In this document: positions 23,079 through 33,852 of the stretch, in pieces | How positions within the stretch are numbered: position 1 is the first letter of the stretch | Layout: each line of letters begins with the position of its first letter | DNA from: Euborellia annulipes | Lineage: Eukaryota; Arthropoda; Insecta; Dermaptera; Anisolabididae | DNA: 64,000 bases | Reading direction: 5' to 3' | Assembly (NCBI GenBank): GCA_023213315.1 | Contig: JAKCPI010015339.1 | Location: 1 to 64,000 of the forward strand | Translations under genes and position numbers: made by a program | Notes under the pieces: generated by a model | What the model saw: only the letters and a program-made list of their open reading frames with translations | Database searches by the model: none | What the model was told of the DNA's origin: nothing

Positions 23079-23144
23079 CAAGGGCGGATGGATACAAGGG
23101 GGGAATCTATCTCCCCCCACGAAACACCTCTGGATCCGCCATTG
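23079..23144 (+). mobile_element. 66-bp hAT micro-MITE in LINE
   Basis: Ends CAAGGGCGGATGGAT / TGGATCCGCCATTG with perfect 8-bp duplication ATCCCAAG (23,071-23,078, 23,145-23,152). Removing it joins LINE codons IKYLG and GYTF in frame. One of the shortest clearly bounded hAT copies here. Confidence 0.9.
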
Positions 23145-23410
23145 ATCCCAAGTATTTTATTTTGTTTGCTTCTTAAATTTCCTTTCCCTTAAATAGCCAA
23201 GAATTCTTTCTTCCTCTTCATCCTTTCTTTCGAAACTTTACAATTTTTCATTTCTTGACATTCACTTCCACATTGTTGGAGTCGCAATATTTTTCTAGGA
23301 GCAAATTTCCTAATTTCCTTCCCCCTATCACTGTTCCGCCTGCATTTCTCTTTTACCACTCGTTCTCGAAGTCATCAATGTATAGATTGAAGAATCCACT
23401 CTACTGAGGA

Positions 23411-24067
23411 TACATTTTATATTTTTTTTTTTTAGGTCAAACTAATTTGCAAATTTATTGCTATTGGTAACGAAGATAGACAGACAATTAGTCGCTCGCA
23501 TCCAACTAAGGGTTAGTCACTTAATAGAATAAAAATTCATTTTGTTTAAATATTATAATTAAAAGCTTAACTTTATTCTCTGGAAAACAAGTTTGAACAA
23601 AGCTCGCTCTCTCTCTCTCATTCGCTATAAAAGGGAAAACCAAATTCAAAGGATTCCGAGTGTTCTTGGTTTCTAATCTCTCACTTTGTTTTAGTTTTGG
23701 ACAACCAAGTTTCACGACTTCAGCCTTACAACTTCCCCTTATTTCTATCTCTTTAAGGGTATCACGCTTGTATCCTGAGGGTGGATTCGTGATTAAAGAG
23801 AAAAAAATTGATTCCTTTCTTTGTAGGTAATACGATCGAGTCAATAAAACGCTTGGCATTATTTAATATGCTTACTAAGCTTACGTTAAATTTATCGATT
23901 TACTTTGGCACTGATCGTTCCTGTTTGAGAAATTTCTTAACGATGCTGGTTATTTAATTCAATACAGAGCTGCCAATAAATAGAAGAGGACACCATCTTA
24001 AAAAGTAAAAGGGATGAGTTCGAACCCCGGCCAGTTTGAATCATTTAGAAACTAATTGTTATAACTT
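23411..24067. other. No gene; B-box-like word
   Basis: AT-rich with CTCTCTCTCTC at 23,609. GAGTTCGAACCCCGGCC at 24,017 is a minus-strand pol III B-box-like word, probably from a SINE head. The minus frame at 23,521-23,859 has no recognisable domain. Confidence 0.4.
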
Positions 24068-24186
24068 AAATACTTTCTCTTACCTCTATATATGTTAAGT
24101 AATCAAAAGTTGTGTTCTGTGTTTATCACACCAGATTTGTTGTGTCAAGATACAGTATCTTTAGTTTCTACCGATATAGACCTACA

Positions 24187-24356
24187 TATTTTTTTTTTTA
24201 ACACTCACACTTTTTTCTCATTCACACACTCACATTCACACAGTCTTTTCGGCAACTTAGGCCATATAAGACTTTGACGATAACCGTTATTATTTATTAT
24301 ATCTATTGGGGGTCCAGGCATTTCTATTTAAGCCATTTGGTGTCCGTGCCGGTTGG
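24187..24356 (-). mobile_element. SINE fragment, head lost
   Basis: ACTCACACTTTTTTCTCATTC, TTCGGCAACTTAGGCC, then GGGGGTCCAGGCATTTC and TAAGCCATTTGGTGTCC; the tRNA head is missing. Confidence 0.75.
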
Positions 24357-24518
24357 CATATACATATATTGGAATTCAAGATGTAAAATTTATAAACATA
24401 GGAAAATATTTATATAATATTTTGTTACCATTTCTCCTATCTTTCCTATGAAATTCAAGAGTTCAAACAATTTTGAGAATAAAATGAGAATATACATTTT
24501 AAAGAATATCTAAAAAAA

Positions 24519-25104
24519 TTAGGTGTTGGCTGTGTCTTCTACACAGCCGGTGGCTTTAACGTGACAACGTCTTTTGCTTGACTTCAAAAAAAATTTTTCA
24601 CTCTTACCTATATTGAAATATAAAGAGAGAAAGTATTGTTTTTTTTTTTTTTTTACTAGTAGTTTGTTTTCATAAATAAACATGTTCAAACATTTTCATT
24701 GAAACAATATATGACAGGTGTGGCTTTTTTTATCCATTAAGGGCGACTTATGCTTAAAAAATGAGGTTTTTCGAGAAAAAACTAATTTTGGAGTTAATCA
24801 CTCGGGATTTTTTTATTTATTCTATTAGAGGTTTTCTTTCTGCACCAAATGACATCCCATTTAGTCTGATCTGATTAGCCGTTCAGAATCTACAGGGGTT
24901 TAAACTTTCAAATTAGAATTTACCGCAGCGCGGTAAAATTAAATGATAGGAAAAAAATAAATGGTGAAATCTTTAGCTGAAAACTCATTCTTTCTAACTA
25001 TATATTCCCCATAATTATACCTCTTAAGTCAGAGGAGTTATTCAAGCTGATAAACTTTTTCGTGCAAGCCCCTCTAACATGATTTGTAAAACGTTGTCAC
25101 GTCA
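24519..25104 (-). mobile_element. GACGTGACAACGTC element, copy 2
   Basis: Inverted relative of 21,592-22,507, sharing both the hairpin end (GGCTGTGTCTTCTACACAGCC) and the TTGTCACGTCA end, but with one rather than two internal units. It lies in a family A copy, which fixes its boundaries. Confidence 0.75.
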
Positions 25105-25477
25105 ATAATTGTTTTTTGAGTTTTAATCAAATTAGTTGGAGTGAATTTTGAGAAAATCGAAAAAAGTGAAAATGTACATGAGTAAAGTACTAGTACTTTT
25201 TGGCCGATTTTGATCAAAAGCTTATTTTCACGCCCTAGGTGGGTATCTAACGTGAATATAAAATATCAGCCTCATAGCTCAATTCCTTCATGCTTTAAAT
25301 AGAACCCAGACAGACACACAGAAGACAGACACACCATGTCGCGAAAACCACTTTTTTGGATTCAGGGGACCTCAAAACGTGTATATCCATCAAAATCTCG
25401 ACATCGAATTTTTGACATGCATCCAATACTTTCTCTATATATATATTAACATATATATAGAGGTAAGAGAAAGTAAA

Positions 25478-26319
25478 AAACGAAATCTTCTCAATGCCTA
25501 ACAATATGAAATATTTGAGGTAGAGAATTTGTTAAATAATATGATATTGGCAAAAGTGGCAAAAAAAAAAAAAAGAAATGAAAATATTTTTTCTTCGCCA
25601 TATTAATATAATTGTTTTTTAAGCGAAAATATAAAATACACAATGGGAATATTCAATTTAAAAAAAGAGCAAACAACAACAACAACAACAACAACACTTA
25701 TTGCTTTTATGGAAGCAACGCAAAAACATCTCACAATGAATTAATTAAAGGGATGAAATGAAAATACCTACATGAAATTTTAATGCTAATGTCTTTTAAA
25801 TAAATATAAAATGAAAATGTTTTCCTTTAGGTTATTTGCATCTGAGTATAATGGCATCGAATAATTAAATTTTTCTTAACTTTACTGAAGGCCAGGCTAG
25901 GAATAATGGAATTGTAGAAAAAAAATAAAAAAAATATCCAAATTAAACTAATGCTAGCAAAACGTGTTTGGAGCTGCTCTGAGCCAATTTTACTTTTTGA
26001 TATAATGTCGTCTGTCTGACTATATATATAGTGTGTGTATGGGTTTAGTAATTTCTTCCGTTCACTGGAACTTTAAAAATAATTGTGTTACTATTTTGCA
26101 TTCGAGCGAGCTCTAGAGAGTAACATTTATTTATTTTTTTTTAAGATAATATATGATAAGGCAATATTTGGCAAAGTTCGGATAATCGTTTCCACAGAAT
26201 AGTCGGACTAACTACATACACATACACGATGACCAAACAAAATTTTTTCAAAGGAAGTATATTATTTATGTATTTACTGAGCGTGCTTCTTCTGGAAAAA
26301 AATTGTATTTGTTAATTTT
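25478..26319. other. AT-rich sequence, CAA microsatellite
   Basis: (CAA)n at 25,674-25,697 and TATATATAGTGTGTGTATG at about 26,021. No coding, RNA or inverted-end signal seen. Confidence 0.5.
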
Positions 26320-26551
26320 GCCCTTGCGCTTGGTGCCGGTAGCCGCCTGCCTTGTAATACCAAGGATCGAGGGTTCGGATCCCAGGTAGTCCGATGATTT
26401 TATTTAAGCCATTTGGATACCAAATGCCTGGACCCCCAATAGATATTACTAAAATACTGAGTATCGAAAAGAAGAAATTAATGGCTGTGTGATAATTAAC
26501 ACGAACAGGTAGATGAAGGCAGCCAGCAAAGAACAAAAACTTGATTTAAAT

Positions 26552-26596
26552 ATCGTCGACGTTTCGGGAACGCATTGCTCCCATCTTCAGGACGAT
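26552..26596 (-). ncRNA. Type I hammerhead ribozyme, apparently intact
   Basis: Minus strand, 45 nt: stem I ATCGTC / GACGAT (6 perfect pairs); CTGAAGA in the CUGANGA position; stem II GGGAGC / GTTCCC (6 pairs, one wobble); GAAA; CGTC with cleavage expected after the C. Stem III is only the CG of CGTC, as in Penelope-type hammerheads thought to work as dimers. Confidence 0.8.
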
Positions 26597-26705
26597 AAAT
26601 TGTTAATGTTGTTTAAATTGATATATATATAGGTCATACAAAATTATAACACAAATTTGCATATACCGTTCTATGAGAATTGTAGGAGGTGCACATTAAC
26701 AATTT

Positions 26706-26750
26706 ATCGTCCTGAAGATGGGAGCGATGGGTTTCCGAAACGACGACGAT
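26706..26750 (+). ncRNA. Hammerhead ribozyme, cleavage site mutated
   Basis: Same architecture as the minus-strand copy: ATCGTC, CTGAAGA, stem II GGGAG/TTTCC with wobbles, GAAA, GACGAT. The CGTC is CGAC, so the U of the required UH cleavage dinucleotide is lost. Predicted inactive. Confidence 0.75.
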
Positions 26751-26907
26751 ATTTAAATCAAGTTTTTGTTCTTTGCTAGCTGCCTTCATCTACCTGTTTC
26801 TGTTAATACTGAGTATCGTAAAAGGTCTTAAGTGGCCTAAGTTGCCGAAAAGACTGTGTGTATGTGTGGGGATGTGAATAGGTGAAAATGTGAGTGTTTA
26901 AATAAAA

Positions 26908-26956
26908 AGAATATGGTGTGACTGGTCGGACAGCACACAACTTTCTCTTACCTTCG
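26908..26956 (+). mobile_element. Family A 5' hairpin fragment
   Basis: ATGGTGTGACTGGTCGGACAG and CACAACTTTCTCTTACCTTC, cut directly at the mariner remnant. Confidence 0.7.
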
Positions 26957-27425
26957 GTAAAACAATAACTGGAGAGTATTATGCGCCATTATTGCACCGA
27001 TTGGGCAAAGAAATCAAGAAAAAAACGCCCTCATTTGAAAAAGAAAAAGATCCTCTTCCATCAAGACAATGCACGGGTGCACACCTGTGCAGTTTCGATG
27101 GCTAAAATCATGGAATTAAAGTTCGAATTATTACAACATCCACCTTATTCACCGGATTTGGCCACCAGTGACTGTTTTTATTATTTAACTTAAAAAATGT
27201 CTCGACGGAAAACGGCTCGCGTCAAACGAGGAGATCATCACACAAACAGATGCCTATTTTGTGGACCTTTCGAAATCTTACTTTTTACATAGCTTAAAAA
27301 AGTTGGGGAGACGCTTGGAAAAGTGGATAGAGCTAAGAGGAGATTATGTTGAAAAATAAAACAAAATCTATCTAAAATAATTTGGTTATCTATCTTTTTC
27401 TAAGGACTTATTGAACGACCCTCGT
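26956..27425 (+). pseudogene. Mariner transposase remnant (DD34D)
   Basis: C-terminal half of a mariner transposase in three reading frames. KTITGEYYA opens the piece at 26,959; after a frameshift KKKRPHLKKKK and LFHQDNARVHT give the second catalytic Asp. HPPYSPDLATSD gives the third, 34 residues later, matching mariner DD34D. A one-base loss in a T run near 27,177 breaks the frame; LASNEEIITQTDAYF to RGDYVEK and stop (27,212-27,357) finish the protein. GGACTTATTGAACGACCCTC at 27,404 looks like the 3' inverted terminus. The N-terminal helix-turn-helix half and the first Asp are absent; the 5' side is fused to a family A hairpin. Dead copy. Confidence 0.92.
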
Positions 27426-27519
27426 CTTATTCATTTATTCAACAGATGGAAAATTTGCCCAAATTTTATAATAACTTAGCTTCTGTTAGTCAAAATTAGA
27501 GAAAATAATCAAGTTTTTT

Positions 27520-28190
27520 TTACTTTCTCTTACCTATGTATATATGTAATATATATATAGAGAGAAAGTATTGGATTCATGTCAAAATTGATGTCGAGAT
27601 TTTGATGGATCTTCGTTTTGAGGTCCCCTGAGTCCAAAAAAGTTGATTTCGCGACATGGTCTGTCTGTGTGTGTGTGTGTGTGTGGTGTGTGTGTGTGTG
27701 TGTGTGTGTGTTCAATTTTAAGCATGAAGGAATTGAGCTAGGAGGATGAAATTTTATATTTAAGTTAAATACCTCCCGGGACCGGAAAAATAAGCTTTAA
27801 TCAAAATTGGCCAAAGAGTACTAGTACTTTACTGATGTACTTTTTCAGTTTTTTTCGATTTTCTCAAAATTCGCTCTAACGATTTTGATTAAAATTCAAA
27901 ATCAATTATTTTTTACATGCTCTTTCAAATGTATATTCTCATTTTGCCTCAAAATTGTTTGAAGCACACTTTACTCTTGTGCTTCATAGGAAAGATAGGA
28001 GAAATGGTTGCCATGGTAACAAAATATAAATATTTTCCCTTGTTTATAAATTTGACATCTTAAATTCTAATATATTGGCGGAAACTAAATATATTTCGAC
28101 ACAAAAATCTGGTGTGACAGCACAGAACACAACTTTCGATTACCGAAGGTAAGAGAAAGTTGTGTGCTGTCGCCATCACACCAGATTTTT
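27520..28190 (-). mobile_element. Family A element, near full length
   Basis: 3' hairpin 27,520-27,570, (GT)n expansion 27,666-27,711 in place of CAGACAGA, X-box-like palindrome 28,007-28,020, 5' hairpin 28,106-28,190. Confidence 0.88.
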
Positions 28191-28677
28191 TTTTTTATTT
28201 ATTAATTTCTGGTAAAAAAAAAATTTTTTATAAAGAAATCTCGAATCATAAAAAACCAGCGATCATTTGTTGGTTCTCTTTTGAATGAATCTACGTACAT
28301 GTACATACATGTTTGACCTTACCTTTAAATAACGATAAATAACAATAGAGAGAGAGAGAGATAGATAGAGATAAAAAGATGATAATTTCATTAAAGAATA
28401 GAAAAGGAAATATATCGTGCATACAGGGTGTATATAAAACAGCAATTTCTATATTAAATATCAACAAAAGCTTGTCCAAGGTGAGTTGCCTAATTACTTA
28501 ATAAAGTTGACAAGTTGTAATTTGCTAACACGAGTGCGTTCATTAATTTATGTATAGAGAAATGTGGATGTTGAATTGAATGAAGGCAATGGGGAGGGGG
28601 GGGGGAATTTAGAAACAATCTGCACAGCTCTAGAATCAATTCATCGGTAGACTGCTGTCTACTTTCCAGCAAATAAA

Positions 28678-28711
28678 AAATCTGGTGCGACTGATCGCAC
28701 CAGATTTTTAG
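28678..28711. repeat. Minimal family A hairpin
   Basis: AAATCTGGTGCGACTGATCG followed by CACCAGATTTTT: only the outer 13-bp stem and a short loop of the family A 5' end remain. May be an excision-like footprint or a deletion. Confidence 0.6.
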
Positions 28712-28796
28712 TCAAATGGGTTCTGCAGCAGAAATGACTTAAAAAAAAAAATAATAAAAAAATTCATTCAGCATTTATATGAATAAAAATAGATAG

Positions 28797-29265
28797 TAGG
28801 GGTATTCATGATCTTGTATATACGACGTCCTATCGTCTTAAAAGTCTCCTGTCTTATTTGAGAATACGATATACGACATTTACTTCTCCTATTGCTAAAT
28901 AGTACATACGAAGGCCATAGGGCTCTTATATCGGTGTCGTATGTTGTAAATCGATTTTCGCCATTAGAAATGTCAAAGTTATATTCTAACCTAAAAAGTG
29001 TTTGTGTTTTGTTTTCAAGTGTTTAGTGTGTTGTTTTGTTTGTTTCTCTTATTTATTTATATATTTAAAAATAAAAATGAATGAGATACGTGAGACAATT
29101 TTAAAAAGAAAAAGACTTTTAGGTTATGAATGTTGTTAGATCTCACCGATAGTAATCAAATACGACATAGGACAAATTTATTTTTGGTCCGTTCGTTAAC
29201 TTTTGTGCTAAACTGTTTACGATTTAGGACATTTAAGACAAAACGCAAGATCATGAATACCCCTA
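28797..29265. mobile_element. TIR element TAGGGGTATTCATGATCTTG
   Basis: Perfect 20-bp inverted ends TAGGGGTATTCATGATCTTG / CAAGATCATGAATACCCCTA, 469 bp. TAGGGG ends suggest hAT, but no 8-bp target duplication is visible. Interior has no long frame. Confidence 0.8.
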
Positions 29266-29334
29266 GTATTTATTATTAAGCTTATTTAAAACGGGCTAGA
29301 GCTTTAAAGTTCCTGTAGCCCTAATTAAAGAGTA

Positions 29335-29526
29335 CAGTCGGTACCACAAGTGCCTGAAGTGCTCGAGAGTGGAGCTTTGAGGCAATCAAAATACTTATCT
29401 TCGGAAGTGCTCTTTTAAAAGTAGCTTCAGTAGAATTAAAAAAAAAAAGTTGATTAATTTTAAAAATATTGATTTGATTGACTAAACTCAAGGCGTAGTC
29501 ACACCAGGCACTTGTGGTACCGACTG
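29335..29526. mobile_element. Tc1/mariner-type MITE
   Basis: CAGTCGGTACCACAAGTGCC / GGCACTTGTGGTACCGACTG inverted ends, with TA on both sides (29,333-29,334, 29,527-29,528). 192 bp, non-coding. Confidence 0.85.
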
Positions 29527-29528
29527 TA

Positions 29529-30200
29529 CACAAAATTCCTTACCAAATGTCTAGGCCGCGTAAGCCCCCCAACAACCCCTGTATATTAAATAAAAAATAA
29601 CTAATGACATTTTATTTCTAATTGACTTCTATTTTAAGTAGTGAATGTCGTCATAAGAGCTTCTTATCTCAACTTAACTTAAAGATGAATATAAAATAAA
29701 AGAGAGATTAAAAACTTTTATTTCAAGTCTATCTCTTCCTTATTATTATTATATACCTTGCCCTTTTTTTTAAAGACATTTCACATAAAGATGAGAAGAA
29801 ATTTCTTCTTTTTTCTCACCCACATTTCGATGTCAAGGTTTATTAATTCCATTATGATTTTTTTTTTCATCAGCAAGGTCAATTGACCGAAAGAACGGAG
29901 CGGTGAGGGGTGGAATCGAGGGTTTAATGCGTAGGACACGTAATTGATCGAAAGGATAGATGTGATGTATTTAGAGTCAAGCAAATTATCCTAAATGGAT
30001 AAATGAAATTTTTCAAAACGTTAAATAGTGTCGAAATAAAATATTTTTAATATAGTTAAATGGGGGGATTAAATGGGTTCGATTCTTAGAGGCCATGGGA
30101 TGTTCGGCCTCGCCAATAAAAAAACAGTTTCTTGTTAAATTATTAATATATATTTAATATAATTTTATTAATTAGCATTCTGTACTTCTGTATATAATGA
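29529..30200. other. AT-rich, no recognised content
   Basis: No inverted ends or coding frames recognised; a poly-T run at 29,766 and ordinary AT-rich sequence. Confidence 0.5.
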
Positions 30201-30747
30201 AAAATCTGGTGTGACTGGCGCACAGCACACAACTTTCTCTTACCTTCAGTAAACGAAAGTTGTGTTCTGTGCTTGTCACGCCAGATTTTTTGTGTCGAGA
30301 TATACATGTATTAGAATTCAAGATGTAAAATTTATAATCATGAGAAAATATTTATATTTTGTTATCAAGGCAACTCTCTTTCCTATGAAGTACAAGAGTA
30401 AAGTGTGCTTCAAACAATTTTTAGGGAAAAATAAGAATATACATTTTGAAAAGCATCTAAAAAATAATTGATTTTTAAATTTTAATCAAAATCGTTGGAG
30501 CGGAATTTCGAGAAAATCGAAAAAAGTGAAAAAGTACATCAGTAAAGTACTAGTACTTTTTGGCCGATTTTGTTTAAAAGCTTATACAGACACACAGACA
30601 GACCATGTCGCGAAAATTATTTTTTTTTTGGATTCAGGGATCTTAAAATGTGTATATCCATTAAAATCTCGACATCGAATTTTTGACATGAATCCAATAC
30701 TTTCTCTCTATATATATATTAACATATATAGAGGTAAGAGAAAGTAA
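30201..30747 (+). mobile_element. Family A element
   Basis: 5' hairpin 30,203-30,289, X-box-like site degraded (GTTATCAAGGCAAC), core CAGTAAAGTACTAGTAC, shortened CAGACAGA segment, 3' hairpin to 30,747. Confidence 0.85.
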
Positions 30748-31659
30748 TAAAGTCTTTGAAATGCATAAAATTCGACCTTCTCATTAGTTAAGTCATAAAT
30801 TGACGTATGTTAATAAAAATATTCCTCGATGCGTTGCTCCCGTTGAAACATTCTTCTTTCATTCTTTATTTTAAACTTAGAAACAGGATAGAGGTCATAT
30901 CCTATCTTACGACTCTAATATAATATTACCATGGCAAATATATTATATTTAAATTCGCGACAGGTGGTAAGTAAAATTAAGAAGGGGAGGGGGGGGCTCG
31001 CCCCGGTCAGCAAAATAAGGTTGAGAAACTATGCTTTAAAGGGAAGTGGAAGATGTGAAAAAAACTTCATTTCTCTAATATTTTTTTATTTTTTTTTTTT
31101 TTTTAAGGACGCTCATCTCATCTCTGTTTACAATAATCTAATTATATCTATAAAGGAATGTAAAGAAGGATTAATCTGCAATTTGAGCAGACTCTCTAAC
31201 TTACACTTCAGTCAACATAGAGATGACTGATAAGACATAATATTATGTGGGTTGCTTATTCTTGGCTCGAGTGTTTATGTTTTGTTTTATCATGGCGTTC
31301 GTTCAGCTAGTAAAACCTTTAATATCTGAACAAACAATTTAGTATAAACAACAACAACAACAACAAGAGCATTTTTTTCTTTTGTTACTTTATATTTAAG
31401 ATTTTTGGAAAACGCTGTATGGATATGTGAACCGAAAAAATCCATTTTTATATTTCTAAGTTGCAATAGTGCGGAAAAGTTACGAATTATATAGACAAAA
31501 AAAAAAAAGAAAAAATTATCAAAAACTTATTTTTTAAATTTTTGAAATCCCACCATAATAAAACACAATGTTCCTACACAATTAAGCAGCAATGAAACAA
31601 GTCTTTTATTATTGAAAGCCTAAATACCTAAAAAAAATATCTTCTGTAGATCCCACCCC
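30748..31659. other. No recognised element
   Basis: GGGGAGGGGGGGCTCGCCCC at 30,984 resembles hAT MITE interiors but lacks ends. (CAA)n at 31,348-31,364. The 99-residue frame at 30,931-31,230 is interrupted by a poly-F run and has no domain I recognise. Confidence 0.45.
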
Positions 31660-31828
31660 CCCCCCCTTTTATATCCTTTCCACGCTTAAAGGGGTTCAGG
31701 AGGTAAAAGTTACGCATGGTTGTCCCAAGAAGAGGGCGTTATGTGTCTTCAAAAATAAGCAAAAAAAAAAAAAAAAAAACACCTATTACGAAAATTTGCC
31801 AAGAGATGTCAGAATGGTAGCTAATAAT

Positions 31829-32592
31829 TAGGGCTCGGATTTATAGGCACTGAAAATCTTTAAAATAGGCAGGCAACTAAGCACTAAAAATTATTAAAAT
31901 AGGCACTTAAAAAGGCATTTATTGTAAAAATAGGCACTTAAAAGGCATTATCTAAGAAATAATATAAAAAATTTTAAAAATTGATGTCTTATTTTTGGTT
32001 CATCTGGTGTGACTGGTCGCATAGCACACAATTTTTTCTTAATTTCGGTAATTTAAAGGCGCATTCTGTACTTGTTTGCCAGAATATAAATACAAATCAA
32101 ATTTTTAAGTACTAATTTTTAAAATTTTAAATTAAAAATAATTTTTTTTTATTAGGAGAATTTTTAATTAAAGACCAAATCCTAATAATAATATTTCAAA
32201 CCACAAAAGCTTTAATAAACACATTCGTGATAATTTTTTTTTGTTTTTCGAAAAAAAGTATTTTTTTTAAATCTCGGGGAGGGGGGGGTAATTACCCCCT
32301 TTACCCACCCCCTTGAAATATTTTCCTGATAATTCAAAAAAATTTTAAATTTAGGCTATGTATAGCTCGTAAAAAATTAAAATTGGCTATTTGAACTTAA
32401 AATAGGCACTAAAAAACGCATTTATAGATGAAATAGGCACCAAAACCCAGAATCGGCCAAAATAGGCATTATAGGCACTAACAAATGCCTCTTATTTTAT
32501 TCAGGATTTCATGAAACGTATACATATCATATTGGCCTAAATTTTAAGCCATAAATTAAAAAAAAGGCAAATAGGGCGAAATCCGAGCCCTA
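31829..32592. mobile_element. hAT-type element, 764 bp
   Basis: Ends TAGGGCTCGGATTT / AAATCCGAGCCCTA with perfect duplication CTAATAAT (31,821-31,828, 32,593-32,600). Interior carries repeated TAGGCACTTAAAA words and a relic of the family A 5' hairpin (32,002-32,070), shared with 59,350-59,430. The host repeat is present without this insertion at 36,060-36,080, which is an empty site in a paralogous copy. Confidence 0.9.
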
Positions 32593-32600
32593 CTAATAAT

Positions 32601-33344
32601 ATTTAATGCATTTGGTTAATTTTCATTAATCTTTTAATAATGAATACTTTATACATGTTATTATAAATTATATATCTTTAATAAAGGCATATAAATATAT
32701 ATTAATAAATATAGGCCAGATATAGGCTAATAGGGGATCTGATAACACCGGCTGTTAGACTAGCCTGCCATCTTTGGCTAGAGTGCTGAACTATTTGACA
32801 CATAATTTATAAATATATCTACCAATCTTATTTTAAAATTTTTTTAATTAATATGTGATTAATAATAACCAAAAATTCATTTTTAAATTTAAAAAAAGTT
32901 AAACATTATTGGGACAGGTTGTTTTTTTTTGTATTTGCTTGATAACAAAAAAAAATAATTTCCTTAAGTTTTTTAATAAGTCATTAAAAAAAAAAATTAA
33001 CTCTCTGTCCAAATAATCTCTTAAGAATTTAATTCGTTTAAAAAAAAACCGCATTGAAAAATTCCTTATAATAGTCTAGTTTTTTTTTTTTTAAGTACGT
33101 TTAGACGTCGCTCCTACATCCCCTTAACAAAAGTGCTGCGCTCTGCAGTTAAGAGTTTATTTTTCTATTGACCTAAAATAGTTTTAATTAATTAAAAAAA
33201 AAAAGATATTTATTTTGATATTGTTTTCTAAATGGTTTTTGGCTTTTTGCCTCGAATGAAAGAAAAAAAAAAAGTTGATTAAAGATCAATACTTGAAATT
33301 TTACGGGAACAACAAGAGAATAAAATAAATTTAAAAAAATATAT
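32601..33344. other. AT-rich, no recognised content
   Basis: Long A/T runs; the start (32,601-32,690) belongs to the repeat that also flanks 36,114-36,554. Confidence 0.5.
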
Positions 33345-33352
33345 ATAAAAAG

Positions 33353-33725
33353 TAGGGTCCGACCGAAACAAGATTTTCAGCCGAAACCGAAACCGAATAT
33401 TCGGCCTCAATCTTAGTTTCGGCCGAAACCGAAACTTGTATTTCCTATAAAAAATTATTATTATTTTACTTTTTTTTTTTTTTTTTTGAAATTTTTTCCG
33501 CCCTACGGAAATTTTTTTCCCCCTCCCGTGAAAATCATTTGACCTTTTTTTAGGGAGACTAAATTTTTTTCCGCACCTTTTCCGCTTTTGCAAATCATTT
33601 GACCTTTTTTTTGCATGCGAGTCTCCTCCCATCTTTTCAGACTCAGGTTTCGGCTACTTTTTGGCCGAAACCGAAACACGGCCGAAACTGGCTGAAACCG
33701 AAACCGAATATTCGGTCGGTTCCTA
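33353..33725. mobile_element. hAT-type element rich in CCGAAACCGAAA
   Basis: Ends TAGGGTCCGACCGAAAC / ATTCGGTCGGTTCCTA with perfect duplication ATAAAAAG (33,345-33,352, 33,726-33,733). Both ends hold tandem GCCGAAACC-type words and CCGAATATTCGG palindromes, probably transposase-binding subterminal repeats. Interior contains ATCATTTGACCTTTTTTT twice. Confidence 0.92.
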
Positions 33726-33852
33726 ATAAAAAGTCCCATATACAAAGGTTTTCCCGAGGTCAGAATGGAATAAAGGCTTCACGGTGAACGGCTCAAGATA
33801 AAAATTCAACAATGAAAATTTCGACTATTGGGAAATCTATTAACTCGACAAT

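Larger units (their letters stand above)
21349..23410 (-). pseudogene. LINE reverse transcriptase remnant, three hAT insertions
   Basis: Minus-strand pieces of one non-LTR reverse transcriptase. First piece, 23,161-23,410: FNLYIDDFENEW, then GGTVIGGRK and EVNVKK, with several stops; the stretch that should carry the catalytic YADD box is missing. The frame continues as IKYLGYTFNS across the 66-bp hAT at 23,079-23,144, runs through 22,986-23,078, and is split again by a 1.48-kb hAT at 21,506-22,985. It resumes at 21,357-21,505 with SGIKNIKQK and SVLMYGVEMWGWKE, after a frameshift, and ends at a third hAT MITE. These motifs follow the order of the palm and thumb of arthropod LINE reverse transcriptases. 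The gene is dead and both ends are missing. Confidence 0.85.
24068..25477 (+). mobile_element. Family A copy broken by two insertions
   Basis: Family A pieces at 24,068-24,186, 24,357-24,518 and 25,105-25,477 read in order in one orientation. They are separated by a truncated SINE (24,187-24,356) and the GACGTGACAACGTC element (24,519-25,104). Confidence 0.8.
26467..26804. mobile_element. Penelope/retrozyme-like foldback with hammerheads
   Basis: Inserted in a SINE with a perfect 14-bp target duplication AATACTGAGTATCG (26,453-26,466 and 26,805-26,818). Inverted arms of about 115 bp (26,496-26,608 and 26,694-26,811) each hold a hammerhead motif facing outward on opposite strands. No coding sequence. 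Hammerheads of this kind are known from Penelope-like elements and retrozymes; the inverted arrangement fits the inverted long repeats seen in some Penelope-like insertions. Confidence 0.82.
26320..26905 (+). mobile_element. tRNA-derived SINE split by hammerhead foldback
   Basis: Head GCCCTTGCGCTTGGTGCCGG, B box GGGTTCGGATCCC (26,372-26,384), GATGATTTTATTTAAGCC to 26,466. After a 338-bp insertion the tail resumes at 26,819 (AAAAGGTCTTAAGTGGCC, GTTGCCGAAAAGACTGTG). Confidence 0.88.

Noticed and set aside
26047..26320. Possible Helitron or other element end
   Set aside because: No conserved terminus or paired copy in the window.
27660..27715. GT tract as a separate regulatory element
   Set aside because: It is the family A CAGACA/GTCTG segment expanded to a dinucleotide microsatellite.
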